The notes beneath the pieces were generated by a model. The model saw nothing but the letters and a program-made list of their open reading frames with translations, was not told the origin of the DNA and made no database searches. Of a DNA stretch of 64,000 nt, positions 35,242 to 44,150 are shown in pieces. The position numbers and the translations under genes are program-made. The stretch covers positions 806,411-870,410 of the forward strand of contig NZ_LFIP02000002.1 of assembly GCF_001189235.2 (NCBI RefSeq), in the 5' to 3' direction. Positions within the stretch are counted from its first letter, which is position 1, and every line of letters begins with the position of its first letter. Source of the stretch: Bradyrhizobium embrapense (GTDB lineage: Bacteria; Pseudomonadota; Alphaproteobacteria; Rhizobiales; Xanthobacteraceae).

Positions 35242-36284
35242 TCGGCGGCGGTCCGCTCTGTGGCGCTTTGCGCCGCGCCGCCGTCGGCGTGCTTCTCGGT
35301 GTGCTCGGCGACGAAGTAGATCGGCCGTGCCTTCAATTCGGAGAGGATCTTGCCGATATATTCGCCGACGATGCCGATCATGATCAGCTGCACGCCGCCG
35401 ATCGTCATCACGCCGATCATCAGCGAGGGATAGCCGGGCACCTGCTTGCCGGTGGTCAGCACTTCCCACAGGATCGAGAGGCCGAACAGGAAGGCTGCGC
35501 CGGCGAGCAGCGCGCCGAGCAGGCTGGCGAAGCGCAGCGGCGCCACCGAGAACGAGGTCAGGCCCTCGATCGACAGGCCGATCAGCCGGCCGGCGTTGAA
35601 GGTGGTGACGCCATGCGCGCGCGGCGCCGGCTCGTAGTCGACGCGGATCTGCCTGAAGCCGATCCAGCTCGCGAGGCCCTTGAAGAAGCGGTTGCGCTCC
35701 GGCAATTGCCGCAAGGCGGCTGCCGCGCGCGGCGACAGCAGGCGGAAGTCGCCGGCATCCTCGGGAATCTGCTGCCGCGCGCCCCAGTTGATCAGCGCGT
35801 AGAAGCCGCGCACCGCAAGCCGCCGCAACGCCGATTCATTGTCGCGATGCGCCTTCGCCGTGTAGACCACATCAAAGCCGTCATCGATCCAGTGCGCGAC
35901 CAGCTGCTCCACCAATGTCGGCGGATGCTGGCCGTCGCCGTCCATGAACAGCACCGCGCCGCGGCGGGCATGGTCGAGGCCGGCCATCAGCGCCGCCTCC
36001 TTGCCGAAATTGCGCGACAGCGACACCACCTGCAGGTCGAGCCCGTCGGCAGGCAGGCCGCGCGCGATCGCCAGCGTGTTGTCCGCGCTGCCGTCGTCGA
36101 CATAGACCACTTCGCAATTGAGCCCGTAGCGGGCGCGCAGCGAGCCGGCGAGGTCGATCAGTCGTTGGTGCAGCGCCGCAAGCCCGGCGGCCTCGTTGTA
36201 GACGGGCACGACGATGGACAGACCCTGCGCGGCGGCGGTCTTGGCGGTTGTGGTCAGGCTGGAGACGTCAGAGCCCAGCATCAT
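35238..36284 (-). CDS. family 2 glycosyltransferase, GtrB/ArnC-like, membrane-bound
   Basis: 348 residues. The GT-A domain shows SIVVPVYNEAAGLAAL, VVYVDDGSADNT, FGKEAALMAGLDHA and the metal-binding DGDGQHPP. Two C-terminal membrane helices (SLLGALLAGAAFLFGLSILWEV and MIGVMTIGGVQLIMIGIVGEYIG) are as in GtrB and ArnC. Such enzymes move a sugar from a nucleotide donor to undecaprenyl phosphate. With the overlapping deacetylase gene this looks like a two-step lipid-linked sugar pathway, like ArnC-ArnD. No flippase or final transferase is adjacent. Confidence 0.9.
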   Translation of the reverse strand: MMLGSDVSSLTTTAKTAAAQGLSIVVPVYNEAAGLAALHQRLIDLAGSLRARYGLNCEVVYVDDGSADNTLAIARGLPADGLDLQVVSLSRNFGKEAALMAGLDHARRGAVLFMDGDGQHPPTLVEQLVAHWIDDGFDVVYTAKAHRDNESALRRLAVRGFYALINWGARQQIPEDAGDFRLLSPRAAAALRQLPERNRFFKGLASWIGFRQIRVDYEPAPRAHGVTTFNAGRLIGLSIEGLTSFSVAPLRFASLLGALLAGAAFLFGLSILWEVLTTGKQVPGYPSLMIGVMTIGGVQLIMIGIVGEYIGKILSELKARPIYFVAEHTEKHADGGAAQSATERTAAE

Positions 36285-36300
36285 CGGTCAGGTTCCGGAA

Positions 36301-36372
36301 CTAGAGCGCTTTCCGGCGAAAAGAGCTTCGCCTTCGCATGGAGAAAACGCGTCACGACAAGATATCATGAAC
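36301..36372. repeat. intergenic repeat (CTAGAGCGCTTTCCGG type)
   Basis: CTAGAGCGCTTTCCGGCGAA at the left and GAGAAAACGCGTCACGACAA inside match a repeat I know from Bradyrhizobium intergenic regions. It lies upstream of the glycosyltransferase gene. Confidence 0.6.
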
Positions 36373-36423
36373 ACAATATGGTACCGACGGCCGGCTGTCG
36401 CCAACATGAACGGCGACACCGGC

Positions 36424-37401
36424 TCATTGTCGCAGGAACGCCTCGAGCCTGGCGAACAGCGGGTTCTCGCGGTCGAACACATAGTCAAGCGACACCACCG
36501 ACACGGTCTCGGCGCCGTGCTCGCGCAGGAAACTGCCGAGCGCGTAGAGCTTGCCGGGTGGGCAGTGCAGCGTCAGCATGCCCGACGAGGTCGGGCTGCC
36601 GAACGGGGCGACCACGCCGAAGCGGGTATGGGCTTCCGACAGCAGCGCGTCGTTGCAGCCGGCAAAGCGGGTGCGGACCTCGCGGTATTTGCTGGCGCGG
36701 GCGCGCGCGGCGATGTGGTCGAGGATGACGCGCGCAGTCTCGCGGGCGCCGGTCGACCAGTCGGCATCGCGGGAGGCGACGAGGTTGGCCTGGCTGCGCA
36801 GCATCACACCGTCGTCGAGCACCTTGAGCCCGTTGGCGGCGAGCGTCGCGCCCGTCGTCGTGATGTCGACGATCAACTCGGCGGTGCCGGCCGCGGGCGC
36901 GCCCTCGGTGGCGCCGGCGCTTTCGACGATGCGGTAGTCGCCGACGCCGTGCTTGGCGAAGAAGCCGCGTGTCAGGTTGATGTATTTGGTCGCAACCCGC
37001 ATGCGGTGGTTGTGCTGCTCGCGAAAGCCGCTCGCGACGTCGTCGAGATCGGCCATGGTGCGGACGTCGATCCAGGCCTGCGGCACCGCGACCACGACAT
37101 TGGCATAGCCGAAGCCCAGGCCTTCGATCATCAGCACGCGCTTGTCGGCATCGGGAATGCTCTCGCGCACCAGGTCCTCGCCGGTGACGCCGAGATGCAC
37201 CGAGCCGCGCGCCAGATTGGCCGCGATCTCGCTCGCCGACAGATAGGCGATCTCGACATTGTCGACGCCGGCGATGGTGCCGCGATAGTCGCGCGCGCCG
37301 CCGGCTTTCGACAGGGTCAGCCCGGCGCGGGCGAAGAAGCTTTCGGCATTTTCCTGCAGACGTCCCTTGGAAGGAACGGCGACGACGAATGGCGTGCTCA
37401 T
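36424..37401 (-). CDS. hisG: ATP phosphoribosyltransferase HisG
   Basis: 325 residues. [24 protein letters not shown] is the N-terminal block; [24 protein letters not shown] is the PRPP-binding loop. This is the first step of histidine synthesis (ATP + PRPP). The length and a C-terminal domain ([34 protein letters not shown]) place it with the long form, which normally needs no HisZ. Yet hisZ overlaps it by 4 bp upstream. Confidence 0.93.
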   Translation of the reverse strand: MSTPFVVAVPSKGRLQENAESFFARAGLTLSKAGGARDYRGTIAGVDNVEIAYLSASEIAANLARGSVHLGVTGEDLVRESIPDADKRVLMIEGLGFGYANVVVAVPQAWIDVRTMADLDDVASGFREQHNHRMRVATKYINLTRGFFAKHGVGDYRIVESAGATEGAPAAGTAELIVDITTTGATLAANGLKVLDDGVMLRSQANLVASRDADWSTGARETARVILDHIAARARASKYREVRTRFAGCNDALLSEAHTRFGVVAPFGSPTSSGMLTLHCPPGKLYALGSFLREHGAETVSVVSLDYVFDRENPLFARLEAFLRQ

Positions 37402-38558
37402 CGGGCGCCTCCGCCGGCCTTGCCATGCCGGTTCATCGCCTCGATCCAGACCGAGAAGCCGACCGCGGGGATCGGATTGGCCGAGCCGAGCTGCGACATC
37501 AGCCCGTCGTAGCGGCCGCCCGCGACCAGCGGCTCGGCGCCGTTGCCCTTGGCGTGCAGTTCGAACTCGAAGCCGGTGTAGTAGTCGAGGCCGCGGCCGA
37601 ATGCGGTCGCGAACCGCGTCTTGCGGATATCGATGCCGCGTGCGGCCATGAAGCCGACCCGGCTCTCCAGCTGGTCGATCGCGGCGGCAAGATCGAGCCT
37701 GGCGTCGGCGGCCAGCGCGCGCAGCTGCGCGACCGCGTCGTCGGGATCGCCTGATATGGCGAGGAAGCGCTTGATGGTGGCGAGCGCATCGCGCGGCAGT
37801 GCGCCGCCCTTCAGCGTCGATTGCTCGAGGAAGCGATCGGCGATCTCGGCGACCGTTCGTCCGCCGACATTGGTGGTGCCGGCGATCGACATCAGGTCGG
37901 TGACCAGCGCCAGCGCCGCTTTGCGGTCGGAGCCGGCCAGCGCCGCGAGCACGCCCTCATATTCGTTCCGGCCGGGCGCGGTCGCCAGGGTCAGCTGCTC
38001 GATGTCGTCGGTCAGCGAAACCTTGCGGTTGAAATCCTTGATCAGCCGGCGTCGCCACACCGGGTAAAGCTCGAGTGCATCGATCAGCGCGTTGAACAGC
38101 GCGACGTCGCCGGTGCGGATCTCGACGTCCGTCAATCCGAACGCCGTGGTCGCCTCCAGCGCCAGCGCCAGCATCTCGGCGTCGGCCGCGGCGCGGTCCT
38201 GCCGTCCGAAGGATTCGATGCCGGCCTGCAGGAACTGGCTCGGCGCTCCGTCGCGATAGCGGAACACCGGGCCGAGATAGCTGAAGCCGGCCGGCTGGCC
38301 GGCGCGGGGCGAGGCGAGGTAGTCGCGCGCCACCGGGATCGTGAGATCCGGGCGCAGGCAGAGCTCCTCGCCGCTCGGGTCGGTCGTCAGATACAGGCTC
38401 TTTCGGATGTCCTCGCCGGACAGGTCGAGGAACGGCTCGGCCGGCTGCAGGATCGCGGGCTCGGACCTGAGATAGCCAGCCTGCGCGAACGAGGCCAGCA
38501 GCGCATCCGCCCATAAGGCGGATCCGGCGGCGGATCGTGGTGCGGCAGCTTGGCTCAT
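37398..38558 (-). CDS. hisZ: ATP phosphoribosyltransferase regulatory subunit HisZ
   Basis: 386 residues from [16 protein letters not shown] at 38558; a TTG 45 bp upstream is possible but less likely. It is a class II aminoacyl-tRNA-synthetase paralogue: [23 protein letters not shown] (motif 2-like), the [20 protein letters not shown] block, and a late [15 protein letters not shown] and [10 protein letters not shown]. It lacks the HisRS anticodon-binding domain. HisZ activates HisG and carries the histidine feedback site. It overlaps hisG (ATGA), so the two are made together. Confidence 0.93.
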   Translation of the reverse strand: MSQAAAPRSAAGSALWADALLASFAQAGYLRSEPAILQPAEPFLDLSGEDIRKSLYLTTDPSGEELCLRPDLTIPVARDYLASPRAGQPAGFSYLGPVFRYRDGAPSQFLQAGIESFGRQDRAAADAEMLALALEATTAFGLTDVEIRTGDVALFNALIDALELYPVWRRRLIKDFNRKVSLTDDIEQLTLATAPGRNEYEGVLAALAGSDRKAALALVTDLMSIAGTTNVGGRTVAEIADRFLEQSTLKGGALPRDALATIKRFLAISGDPDDAVAQLRALAADARLDLAAAIDQLESRVGFMAARGIDIRKTRFATAFGRGLDYYTGFEFELHAKGNGAEPLVAGGRYDGLMSQLGSANPIPAVGFSVWIEAMNRHGKAGGGAR

Positions 38559-38741
38559 CTCGACGTCCAAAGGTTGCGGATTCGGGGTCCGCACGGGTTC
38601 CAAGGGTGGTTCGTGGCAGCCCTTACCATGGCCGTATCACGGTTTCGACAGCGATCAGCCAAGTGGCTTAATGATTGCGTGCGTTAACGATTTTACGACG
38701 GCTTGGCTAGGGAAAGATGCTTCCCCTCAGCTTTCAGGTCC

Positions 38742-38778
38742 CGTCGTCCTGAGGCTCGCTCCGCGCGCCTCAGGAGAC
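38742..38778. repeat. hairpin repeat downstream of rsmE
   Basis: CCTGAGGC (38748-38755) pairs with GCCTCAGG (38767-38774). The CGTCGTCCTGAGG and CAGGAGACG ends are like the CGTCATCCTGAGG element at 56809. Confidence 0.5.
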
Positions 38779-38795
38779 GGAACGGGGGCTGCTTT

Positions 38796-39539
38796 TCACT
38801 GCCAATCCCCGAGCGCCGCCTGCACCAGCGCCAGCGCCGCGACGGCGGCGGTGTCGGCGCGCAGGATACGCGGGCCGAGGGCGAGACGGAGAATGGTGGG
38901 CTGGCGCAGCAGCAGGGTGCGCTCCTCCTCGGCAAAGCCGCCCTCGGCGCCGATCAGGATGTCGATCCCGGCGTTCGCGCGCCTTGCCGCCTGCAGCGCC
39001 TGCACCGGGTTCGCCACTTCGGCGGCCTCATCACAGAACACCAGCAGCCGCGCCGGATCGCGACCCGCGAGGAAACGGTCGAGCGGGAGGGGATCGGCGA
39101 CCTCGGCGAGCGAGATGATCCCGCATTGCTCGGCGGCCTCGATCACATTGGCGCGCATCCGCTCGCCGTTGACCCGCGACACCTGGGTGAAGCGCGTCAG
39201 CACCGGCACCAGCCGTGCCGCGCCCATCTCGACCGCCTTCTGCACCATGTAGTCGAGCCGCGCATGTTTCAGCGGTGCGAACACATAGGTCAGGTCGGGT
39301 AGGCGGTCCTGCACCCGGGTCTGCGCCGTGATCGTCAGCGTGTCGGCCCGCTTGCGGCCGGAGATCTCGGCGCGCCATTCGCCGTCGCGGCCATTGAACA
39401 CCAGCACGCTGTCGCCGGCATTGAGCCGCAGCACGTTGCCGAGATAGTTGCTCTGGTCGCGCTCCAGCGGAACGGAGGCGCCAGCGCCGAGCGGGGCATC
39501 GACGAACAGTCGGGGGCTGCGAAAATCGTGGTCAGGCAT
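38796..39539 (-). CDS. rsmE: 16S rRNA (uracil-1498-N3)-methyltransferase RsmE
   Basis: 247 residues. The N-terminal PUA-like domain has SNYLGNVLRLNAGDSVLVFNGRDGEW. The SPOUT knot has ILIGAEGGFAEEE and LALGPRILRADTAAVAAL, the AdoMet-binding loops of RsmE. It methylates U1498 of 16S rRNA in the 30S subunit using S-adenosylmethionine. Monocistronic. The longest gene-free stretch nearby is on its upstream side. Confidence 0.95.
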   Translation of the reverse strand: MPDHDFRSPRLFVDAPLGAGASVPLERDQSNYLGNVLRLNAGDSVLVFNGRDGEWRAEISGRKRADTLTITAQTRVQDRLPDLTYVFAPLKHARLDYMVQKAVEMGAARLVPVLTRFTQVSRVNGERMRANVIEAAEQCGIISLAEVADPLPLDRFLAGRDPARLLVFCDEAAEVANPVQALQAARRANAGIDILIGAEGGFAEEERTLLLRQPTILRLALGPRILRADTAAVAALALVQAALGDWQ

Positions 39540-39580
39540 ATTCGATGCGGCTCAGTGCTGCGGGCAAGTTTACCAAACTG

Positions 39581-39707
39581 AGCGACCCCGTAATGGTGCG
39601 GACTCGTCAGGAACTCACCGGCCCAGTAAGTACGAGGTGTCGATACATTGCTTCTGTCACCAAGTCTTATTTGAAATCCAAGGGGTCGCTTGCACGCGGC
39701 CCCTTTT
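39581..39707 (+). ncRNA. putative small RNA or attenuator with competing hairpins
   Basis: A terminator-like hairpin, GGGGTCGC (39682-39689) with GCGGCCCC (39696-39703), one G-U pair, is followed by TTTT. Its left arm is also an exact complement of AGCGACCCC at 39581-39589, so a long-range pairing could prevent the terminator. The remaining 435-bp gap (39540-39974) holds no gene. No known riboswitch family was recognised. The nearest rightward gene begins 268 bp later, so it could equally be a free small RNA. Confidence 0.4.
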
Positions 39708-39974
39708 GCCTTTCGGCCAACCCCGCGCGCTGCGCGAGGCATGACTGAAAATCGTGTTCAGGCAGACTTGATGGTCCGGTTTTACCGCTGCTCGCCACCT
39801 AAAGGCTTCAAATCGGGGAACAATTTAATGTGGCCGGTGTGGCCCTACGCCGCGCTGCCGCCCAAATCCACGGGTTGTTAAGGGCTCCCAGGAATCGTAA
39901 AACGCCCCCAAATTTCGTTGCTTCGTTTTGTTGCGCTGGGGTTGCCTGGACCTTTTGCCGGAGAAACACCCTCG

Positions 39975-40709
39975 ATGATCCGCCGACTGATCGTGCTGAC
40001 CGTTGCCGCGACCGCCCTGTCCGCGGGGAACGCCGCGGCCCAGAGCGCCTTTCCGGCGCCGCTGCCCAATCAAGGCCAGGCCGGCACTGCGTCCGATCCC
40101 GCGTTCCCGCCGGTGAACGGCGCGCGTGCAAGCCCGGGCCGGGCAGGCACCGCTTCGGATCCTGCGTTCCCGCCGGTCAACGGTGCGCCGGCGGCCAGGA
40201 TCGGCGCGACGCCATCGGCATTCCCGACCAATGGTGCAGCCCCGATTGCCGGCGGCGGTCTGTCGTCGCCGCCGCCCCCGCCCGGTGCCGGCGGGGCAGG
40301 TGATGCCTGCATGAAGGATTTCGTTCCGCTGCGCGAGGAGACCGAGAAGCGCGGCAAGGCGATCAAGGCGGCGAGCGACCGGCATGCCAGCCCCCAGGAG
40401 GCCTGCAAGCTGATCGGCAATTACAGCCAGGCCGAAGTCAGGATGATCAAATACGTCGACACCAACGCGTCGAAGTGCGGAATCCCGCCGCAGATCTCCG
40501 AGCAGCTCAAGACCGGCCACAAGAATACCGAGGCGTTGCTGAAGAAGGTCTGCAACGTTGCGGAGCAGGCGGCGGCGCAGCCGCGCGGGCCCGCGGGACC
40601 GTCGCTGAGCGACGTGCTCGGCTCGTCCGCCTCGCTGCCGGAAGCGACCCCGACCAAGAAGGGCGGCAGCACCTTCGACACGCTGAACGGCAACGTTCTC
40701 ACCCGTTGA
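39975..40709 (+). CDS. exported protein of unknown function with internal repeats
   Basis: 244 residues from MIRRLIVLTVAATALSAGNAAAQ, a signal peptide. Residues 30-100 are Pro/Ala/Gly-rich with a repeated unit AGTASDPAFPPVNGA (twice in full, once partly). From about 110 there is a helical domain: GDACMKDFVPLREETEKRGKAIKAASDRH, EACKLIGNYSQAEVRMIKYVD, KCGIPPQISEQLKTGHKNTEALLKKVCNVAEQA, with four regularly placed Cys. I know the domain from rhizobial exported proteins but not its function. It lies 10 bp before ubiA. Confidence 0.75.
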   Translation: MIRRLIVLTVAATALSAGNAAAQSAFPAPLPNQGQAGTASDPAFPPVNGARASPGRAGTASDPAFPPVNGAPAARIGATPSAFPTNGAAPIAGGGLSSPPPPPGAGGAGDACMKDFVPLREETEKRGKAIKAASDRHASPQEACKLIGNYSQAEVRMIKYVDTNASKCGIPPQISEQLKTGHKNTEALLKKVCNVAEQAAAQPRGPAGPSLSDVLGSSASLPEATPTKKGGSTFDTLNGNVLTR

Positions 40710-40719
40710 TGGATCCGTC

Positions 40720-41652
40720 ATGAGCGATGTTTCCGCCCGCGTTGCCGACTCCACAGGCAACTGGGTGGATACCCATGCGCCGGTCTGGTCGCGGCCCTAT
40801 CTGCGGCTTGCGCGCTACGACCGGCCGATCGGCTCCTGGCTGTTGTTGATGCCGTGCTGGTGGTCGGCGGCGCTCGCCGCCGGCGTCGCACATGATGTTC
40901 GCGCGCTGCCGCTCGTCGTGCTGCTGTTCTTCATCGGCGCCTTCGTGATGCGCGGCGCGGGCTGCACCTGGAACGACATCACCGATCGCGATCTCGACGC
41001 CAGGGTTGAGCGCACCCGGTCGCGGCCGATCCCGGCCGGGCAGGTGACGGTGACGCAGGCTGTGGTCTTCATGGTGCTGCAGGCGCTGATCGGGCTTGCG
41101 GTGCTTTTGCAGTTCAACCGCTTTGCTGTCATGACCGGCATCGCCTCGCTTTTGATCGTCGCGATCTATCCGTTCATGAAGCGGATCACCTGGTGGCCGC
41201 AGGTCGTGCTCGGCCTCGCCTTTTCCTACGGCGCGCTGATGGGTTTTGCGGTGACGCTGGAGCGCATCGATCCGGCCGCGATCGCGCTCTACGCCGGATC
41301 GATCGCCTGGGTGATCGCCTACGACACCATCTACGCCCATCAGGATGCCGAGGATGACGCGCTGATCGGCGTCAAATCCACCGCGCGCCTGTTCGGCGCA
41401 CGCACCCATCTGGCGCTTAAGATTTTCTACGGTCTCGCCGTGCTGCTGATCGGCGTAGCGTTCGCGCTTGCCGGCGCCCGCTGGCCGGCGTGGATCGGGC
41501 TAGCGGCGTTCGCGCTGCATCTCGCCTGGCAAATCCGCCGGCTCGACACCAGCGATCCCGCGCTCTGCCTGCGCATCTTCAAATCCAATCGCGACGCCGG
41601 CTTCATTCTGTTCGCGAGCCTGGTCGTCGATGCGGTGCTGCGCGCGGCGTAG
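40720..41652 (+). CDS. ubiA: 4-hydroxybenzoate polyprenyltransferase UbiA
   Basis: 310 residues with about eight membrane helices. The first Asp-rich motif is NDITDRDLDARVERTRSRP (Asn85, Asp86, Asp89), and the second is YDTIYAHQDAEDDALIGVKSTA near 200. These bind the prenyl diphosphate through magnesium. UbiA attaches the polyprenyl tail to 4-hydroxybenzoate at the inner membrane in ubiquinone synthesis. A heme O or chlorophyll synthase is excluded by the second motif. The exported protein gene 10 bp upstream may be co-transcribed. Confidence 0.95.
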   Translation: MSDVSARVADSTGNWVDTHAPVWSRPYLRLARYDRPIGSWLLLMPCWWSAALAAGVAHDVRALPLVVLLFFIGAFVMRGAGCTWNDITDRDLDARVERTRSRPIPAGQVTVTQAVVFMVLQALIGLAVLLQFNRFAVMTGIASLLIVAIYPFMKRITWWPQVVLGLAFSYGALMGFAVTLERIDPAAIALYAGSIAWVIAYDTIYAHQDAEDDALIGVKSTARLFGARTHLALKIFYGLAVLLIGVAFALAGARWPAWIGLAAFALHLAWQIRRLDTSDPALCLRIFKSNRDAGFILFASLVVDAVLRAA

Positions 41653-41700
41653 TTCTTCTTCACTCGCCACAAATAACAGTGAGGTGAGCACGCTGCTCAG

Positions 41701-41870
41701 GCTCCCTCTCCCCTTGCGGGAGAGGGTGGGGAGAGGGGTGGCCCCGGGCGAGATGATCGAAGGGGAGATCGTTCTCGCAACTTGTTCGCTCGTCATCGTG
41801 ACGAATACGGAGAGAGCGCGTCGTGTGGCACCCCTCTCCCTAACCCTACCCCGCGAGGGGGGAGGGAACC
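41701..41870. repeat. palindromic intergenic element (CTCTCCC type)
   Basis: It opens with GCTCCCTCTCCCCTTGCGGG and closes with CCCCGCGAGGGGGGAGGG, each a hairpin. GGTGGGGAGAGGGG and CCCCTCTCCCTAACCC make the second pair of arms. It fills most of the 309-bp gap between ubiA and the DUF6101 gene, where no gene is seen. Confidence 0.7.
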
Positions 41871-41961
41871 CTTCCGCCGGTGCATCCCTTACGCGCCGTG
41901 AGCCATTTTCATCGTCGTCCTGGCGAAAGAGGTGAGAGTCGTGGAGCGCGGCGCAACGAAC

Positions 41962-42486
41962 TCAGTCCCGCGCGATGATCTCGCGCTCGTCGCGATGCAC
42001 GCTGGTGCCGTTGAGGCTGACGCCGGCGCGGCGGCGGGCCAGGAATTTCGGGCGTCGCGCGCGGATCGCGTTGCGGCGACGGCGGCGCGGGGAGGGCGTC
42101 CGCGGCGCCGGCTCGGTCAGTTGCGGCAGACGGAAGATGTCGCTCCACATCTGCCAGGCGGAGGCGATTTCTTCGGCATCCGAACTTGAGCCGAGTGGAA
42201 TGCTGAGCGCGGGATCGCGGTGAACCAGCACCAACATCTGCACGTCGTCGATGCCGCGCAGCGCGACGCCGAGGAAATCGCTGACGCGAACATTGACCGC
42301 CATCCGCATGCCGAGAACGGCGCGGCGCAGCACGACATGTTCGCGATGAAGCTCGACCTGCCGCATGCCGCCATCCGCGCGCGCATCCTGCGCGTGGAAG
42401 CTAAGCGGAAGGCAAAGGGGGTCGAGCCGCAGTGCGCGGCTCGACCCGGCGGAATTGATTCCGCTTGTTGGTGTTTGACGCCTCAA
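41962..42486 (-). CDS. DUF6101 family protein
   Basis: 174 residues starting at TTG 42486, with GGGGAG 9 bases upstream deciding the start. The protein (RRQTPTSGINSAGSSRALRL; HREHVVLRRAVLGMRMAVNVRV; DFLGVALRGIDDVQMLVLVHRDPALSIPL) is a small beta-rich domain I recognise as a conserved family of unknown function in bradyrhizobia. The C-terminal 50 residues are rich in Arg and Pro (RTPSPRRRRRNAIRARRPK), possibly for binding nucleic acid or membrane. No enzyme motif is seen. Confidence 0.75.
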   Translation of the reverse strand: MRRQTPTSGINSAGSSRALRLDPLCLPLSFHAQDARADGGMRQVELHREHVVLRRAVLGMRMAVNVRVSDFLGVALRGIDDVQMLVLVHRDPALSIPLGSSSDAEEIASAWQMWSDIFRLPQLTEPAPRTPSPRRRRRNAIRARRPKFLARRRAGVSLNGTSVHRDEREIIARD

Positions 42487-42761
42487 AGCCTTAGTCTCCC
42501 CGCCGGGATTATGTTCCCGGTCGATGTGTGAGAGCCTAGCCGAGCGATGGCCGTTTCGGCTTAAAAAGCCTGGTTAACCGCTCCTCACCTCGTGCCATGA
42601 TTGACAAGAGGTTGGCCCGCATGATTGACGAAGCCTTGCGCCAATCACTCAAATCTTTGTTGGCCGCCGGTGCAAAGTGCTTGAAATCCCTGTGAATCCG
42701 GCACATCTGGTTAGGTCTGTCGACGCCATTCCGGGCCCCCTCCATCCGCAGGAATTCGTTC

Positions 42762-44150
42762 GTGAACTCTTCACCATTTGCATCGCGACACGGCGATACC
42801 TCCGATCTGTTCGATCAGTCCGGCCTGAGCGACCTTGCGCAGCGTCTGGTCGAAGCCGCCAAGCGCGCCGGCGCCGATGCGGCCGATGCCATCGCGGTGC
42901 GCGGCGTCTCGCAAGGCGTCGAAGTGCGCGATGGCCGCGTCGAGGAAACCGAACGTTCCGAAGGCGATGACGTCGGCCTGCGGGTATTCGTCGGCCAGCG
43001 CCAGGCGGTGGTGTCGACCAATGACATCAGCGGCGACGAGATCGCAAAGCTCGCCGAGCGCGCGGTCGCGATGGCGCGCGTCGCGCCCGACGACAAATAT
43101 GTCGGCCTCGCCGATCCCGCGCTCCTCGCGCATGATTTCCCCGATCTCGATCTGCTCGACCGCAACGTCCCGACCACGGCCGAGCTCGAGCAGCGCGCCA
43201 TCGAAGCGGAAGCTGCCGCGCTCGCGGTCAAGGGTGTCACCAAGTCCGGCGGTGCGTCGGCCTCAACCGGGATCGGCGGCATGGTGCTGGTGACGTCTAC
43301 CGGCTTCCACGGATCCTATCTTCGTTCCAGCCATGGCATCTCGACGACGGCGATTTCCGGTGAGGGCACCGGCATGGAGCGCGATTACGATTTCACCAGC
43401 GCGCCGCATGCATCCGATCTCGATTCACCTGCCACCGTCGGCCGCAAGGCCGGCGAGCGTGCGGTGGCGCGCGCGAATCCGCGCAAGGTCGAGACCTGCA
43501 AGGTGCCTGTGGTGTTCGACCCGCGGGTTGCGGGCTCGATCGTCGGCCATCTGGTCGGCGCCATCAACGGCGCCTCGATCGCGCGCAAGACCAGCTTCCT
43601 GAAGGACAAGCTCGGCGAGCAGCTGTTCTCGAGGGATATCCGCATCATCGACGATCCCTTGCGCGTGCGTGGCCTGCGCTCGCAGACCTTCGACGCCGAG
43701 GGCGTCAAGGTGAAGAAGATCGCGCTGATTGACGAGGGCGTGCTGACCACCTGGGTGCTGGACTCCGCGACCGCGCGCGAGCTCGGCCTGGTCACGACCG
43801 GGCATGCGCATCGCGGCGTGTCCTCCTCGCCGTCGCCGGGCACCTATAATCTGCATCTGGAGCCGGGTGCAGTGACGCCCAAGGAGCTGATCTCCGACAT
43901 CAAGCAGGGCTTCTATGTCACCGACCTGATCGGCTCCGGCGTCAACGGCGTGACCGGCGATTACAGCCGCGGCGCGTCCGGCTTCTGGATCGAGAATGGT
44001 GAGATCACCTATCCGGTCAGCGAAGTGACCATCGCCGGCCATCTGCTGCCGATGTTCAAGTCGCTGGTCGCCGCCAACGATCTGGAGTTCCGCTACGGCG
44101 TCAATTCGCCGACCTTGCGCATCGAGGGCCTGACGCTTGGCGGACGCTGA
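42762..44150 (+). CDS. pmbA: TldD/PmbA-family metalloprotease subunit PmbA (TldE)
   Basis: 462 residues from a GTG at 42762 with AGGA upstream. AVRGVSQGVEVRDGRVEETERSEGDDVGLRVFVGQRQAVVST is the N-terminal PmbA block; FDPRVAGSIVGHLVGAINGASIARKTSFL and RGVSSSPSPGTYNLHLEPG are the later ones. PmbA pairs with TldD to degrade peptides such as microcin precursors and CcdA. PmbA itself lacks the metal-binding HExxxH. tldD is not in this window. It overlaps the CysQ-like gene by 14 bp. Confidence 0.92.
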   Translation: MNSSPFASRHGDTSDLFDQSGLSDLAQRLVEAAKRAGADAADAIAVRGVSQGVEVRDGRVEETERSEGDDVGLRVFVGQRQAVVSTNDISGDEIAKLAERAVAMARVAPDDKYVGLADPALLAHDFPDLDLLDRNVPTTAELEQRAIEAEAAALAVKGVTKSGGASASTGIGGMVLVTSTGFHGSYLRSSHGISTTAISGEGTGMERDYDFTSAPHASDLDSPATVGRKAGERAVARANPRKVETCKVPVVFDPRVAGSIVGHLVGAINGASIARKTSFLKDKLGEQLFSRDIRIIDDPLRVRGLRSQTFDAEGVKVKKIALIDEGVLTTWVLDSATARELGLVTTGHAHRGVSSSPSPGTYNLHLEPGAVTPKELISDIKQGFYVTDLIGSGVNGVTGDYSRGASGFWIENGEITYPVSEVTIAGHLLPMFKSLVAANDLEFRYGVNSPTLRIEGLTLGGR

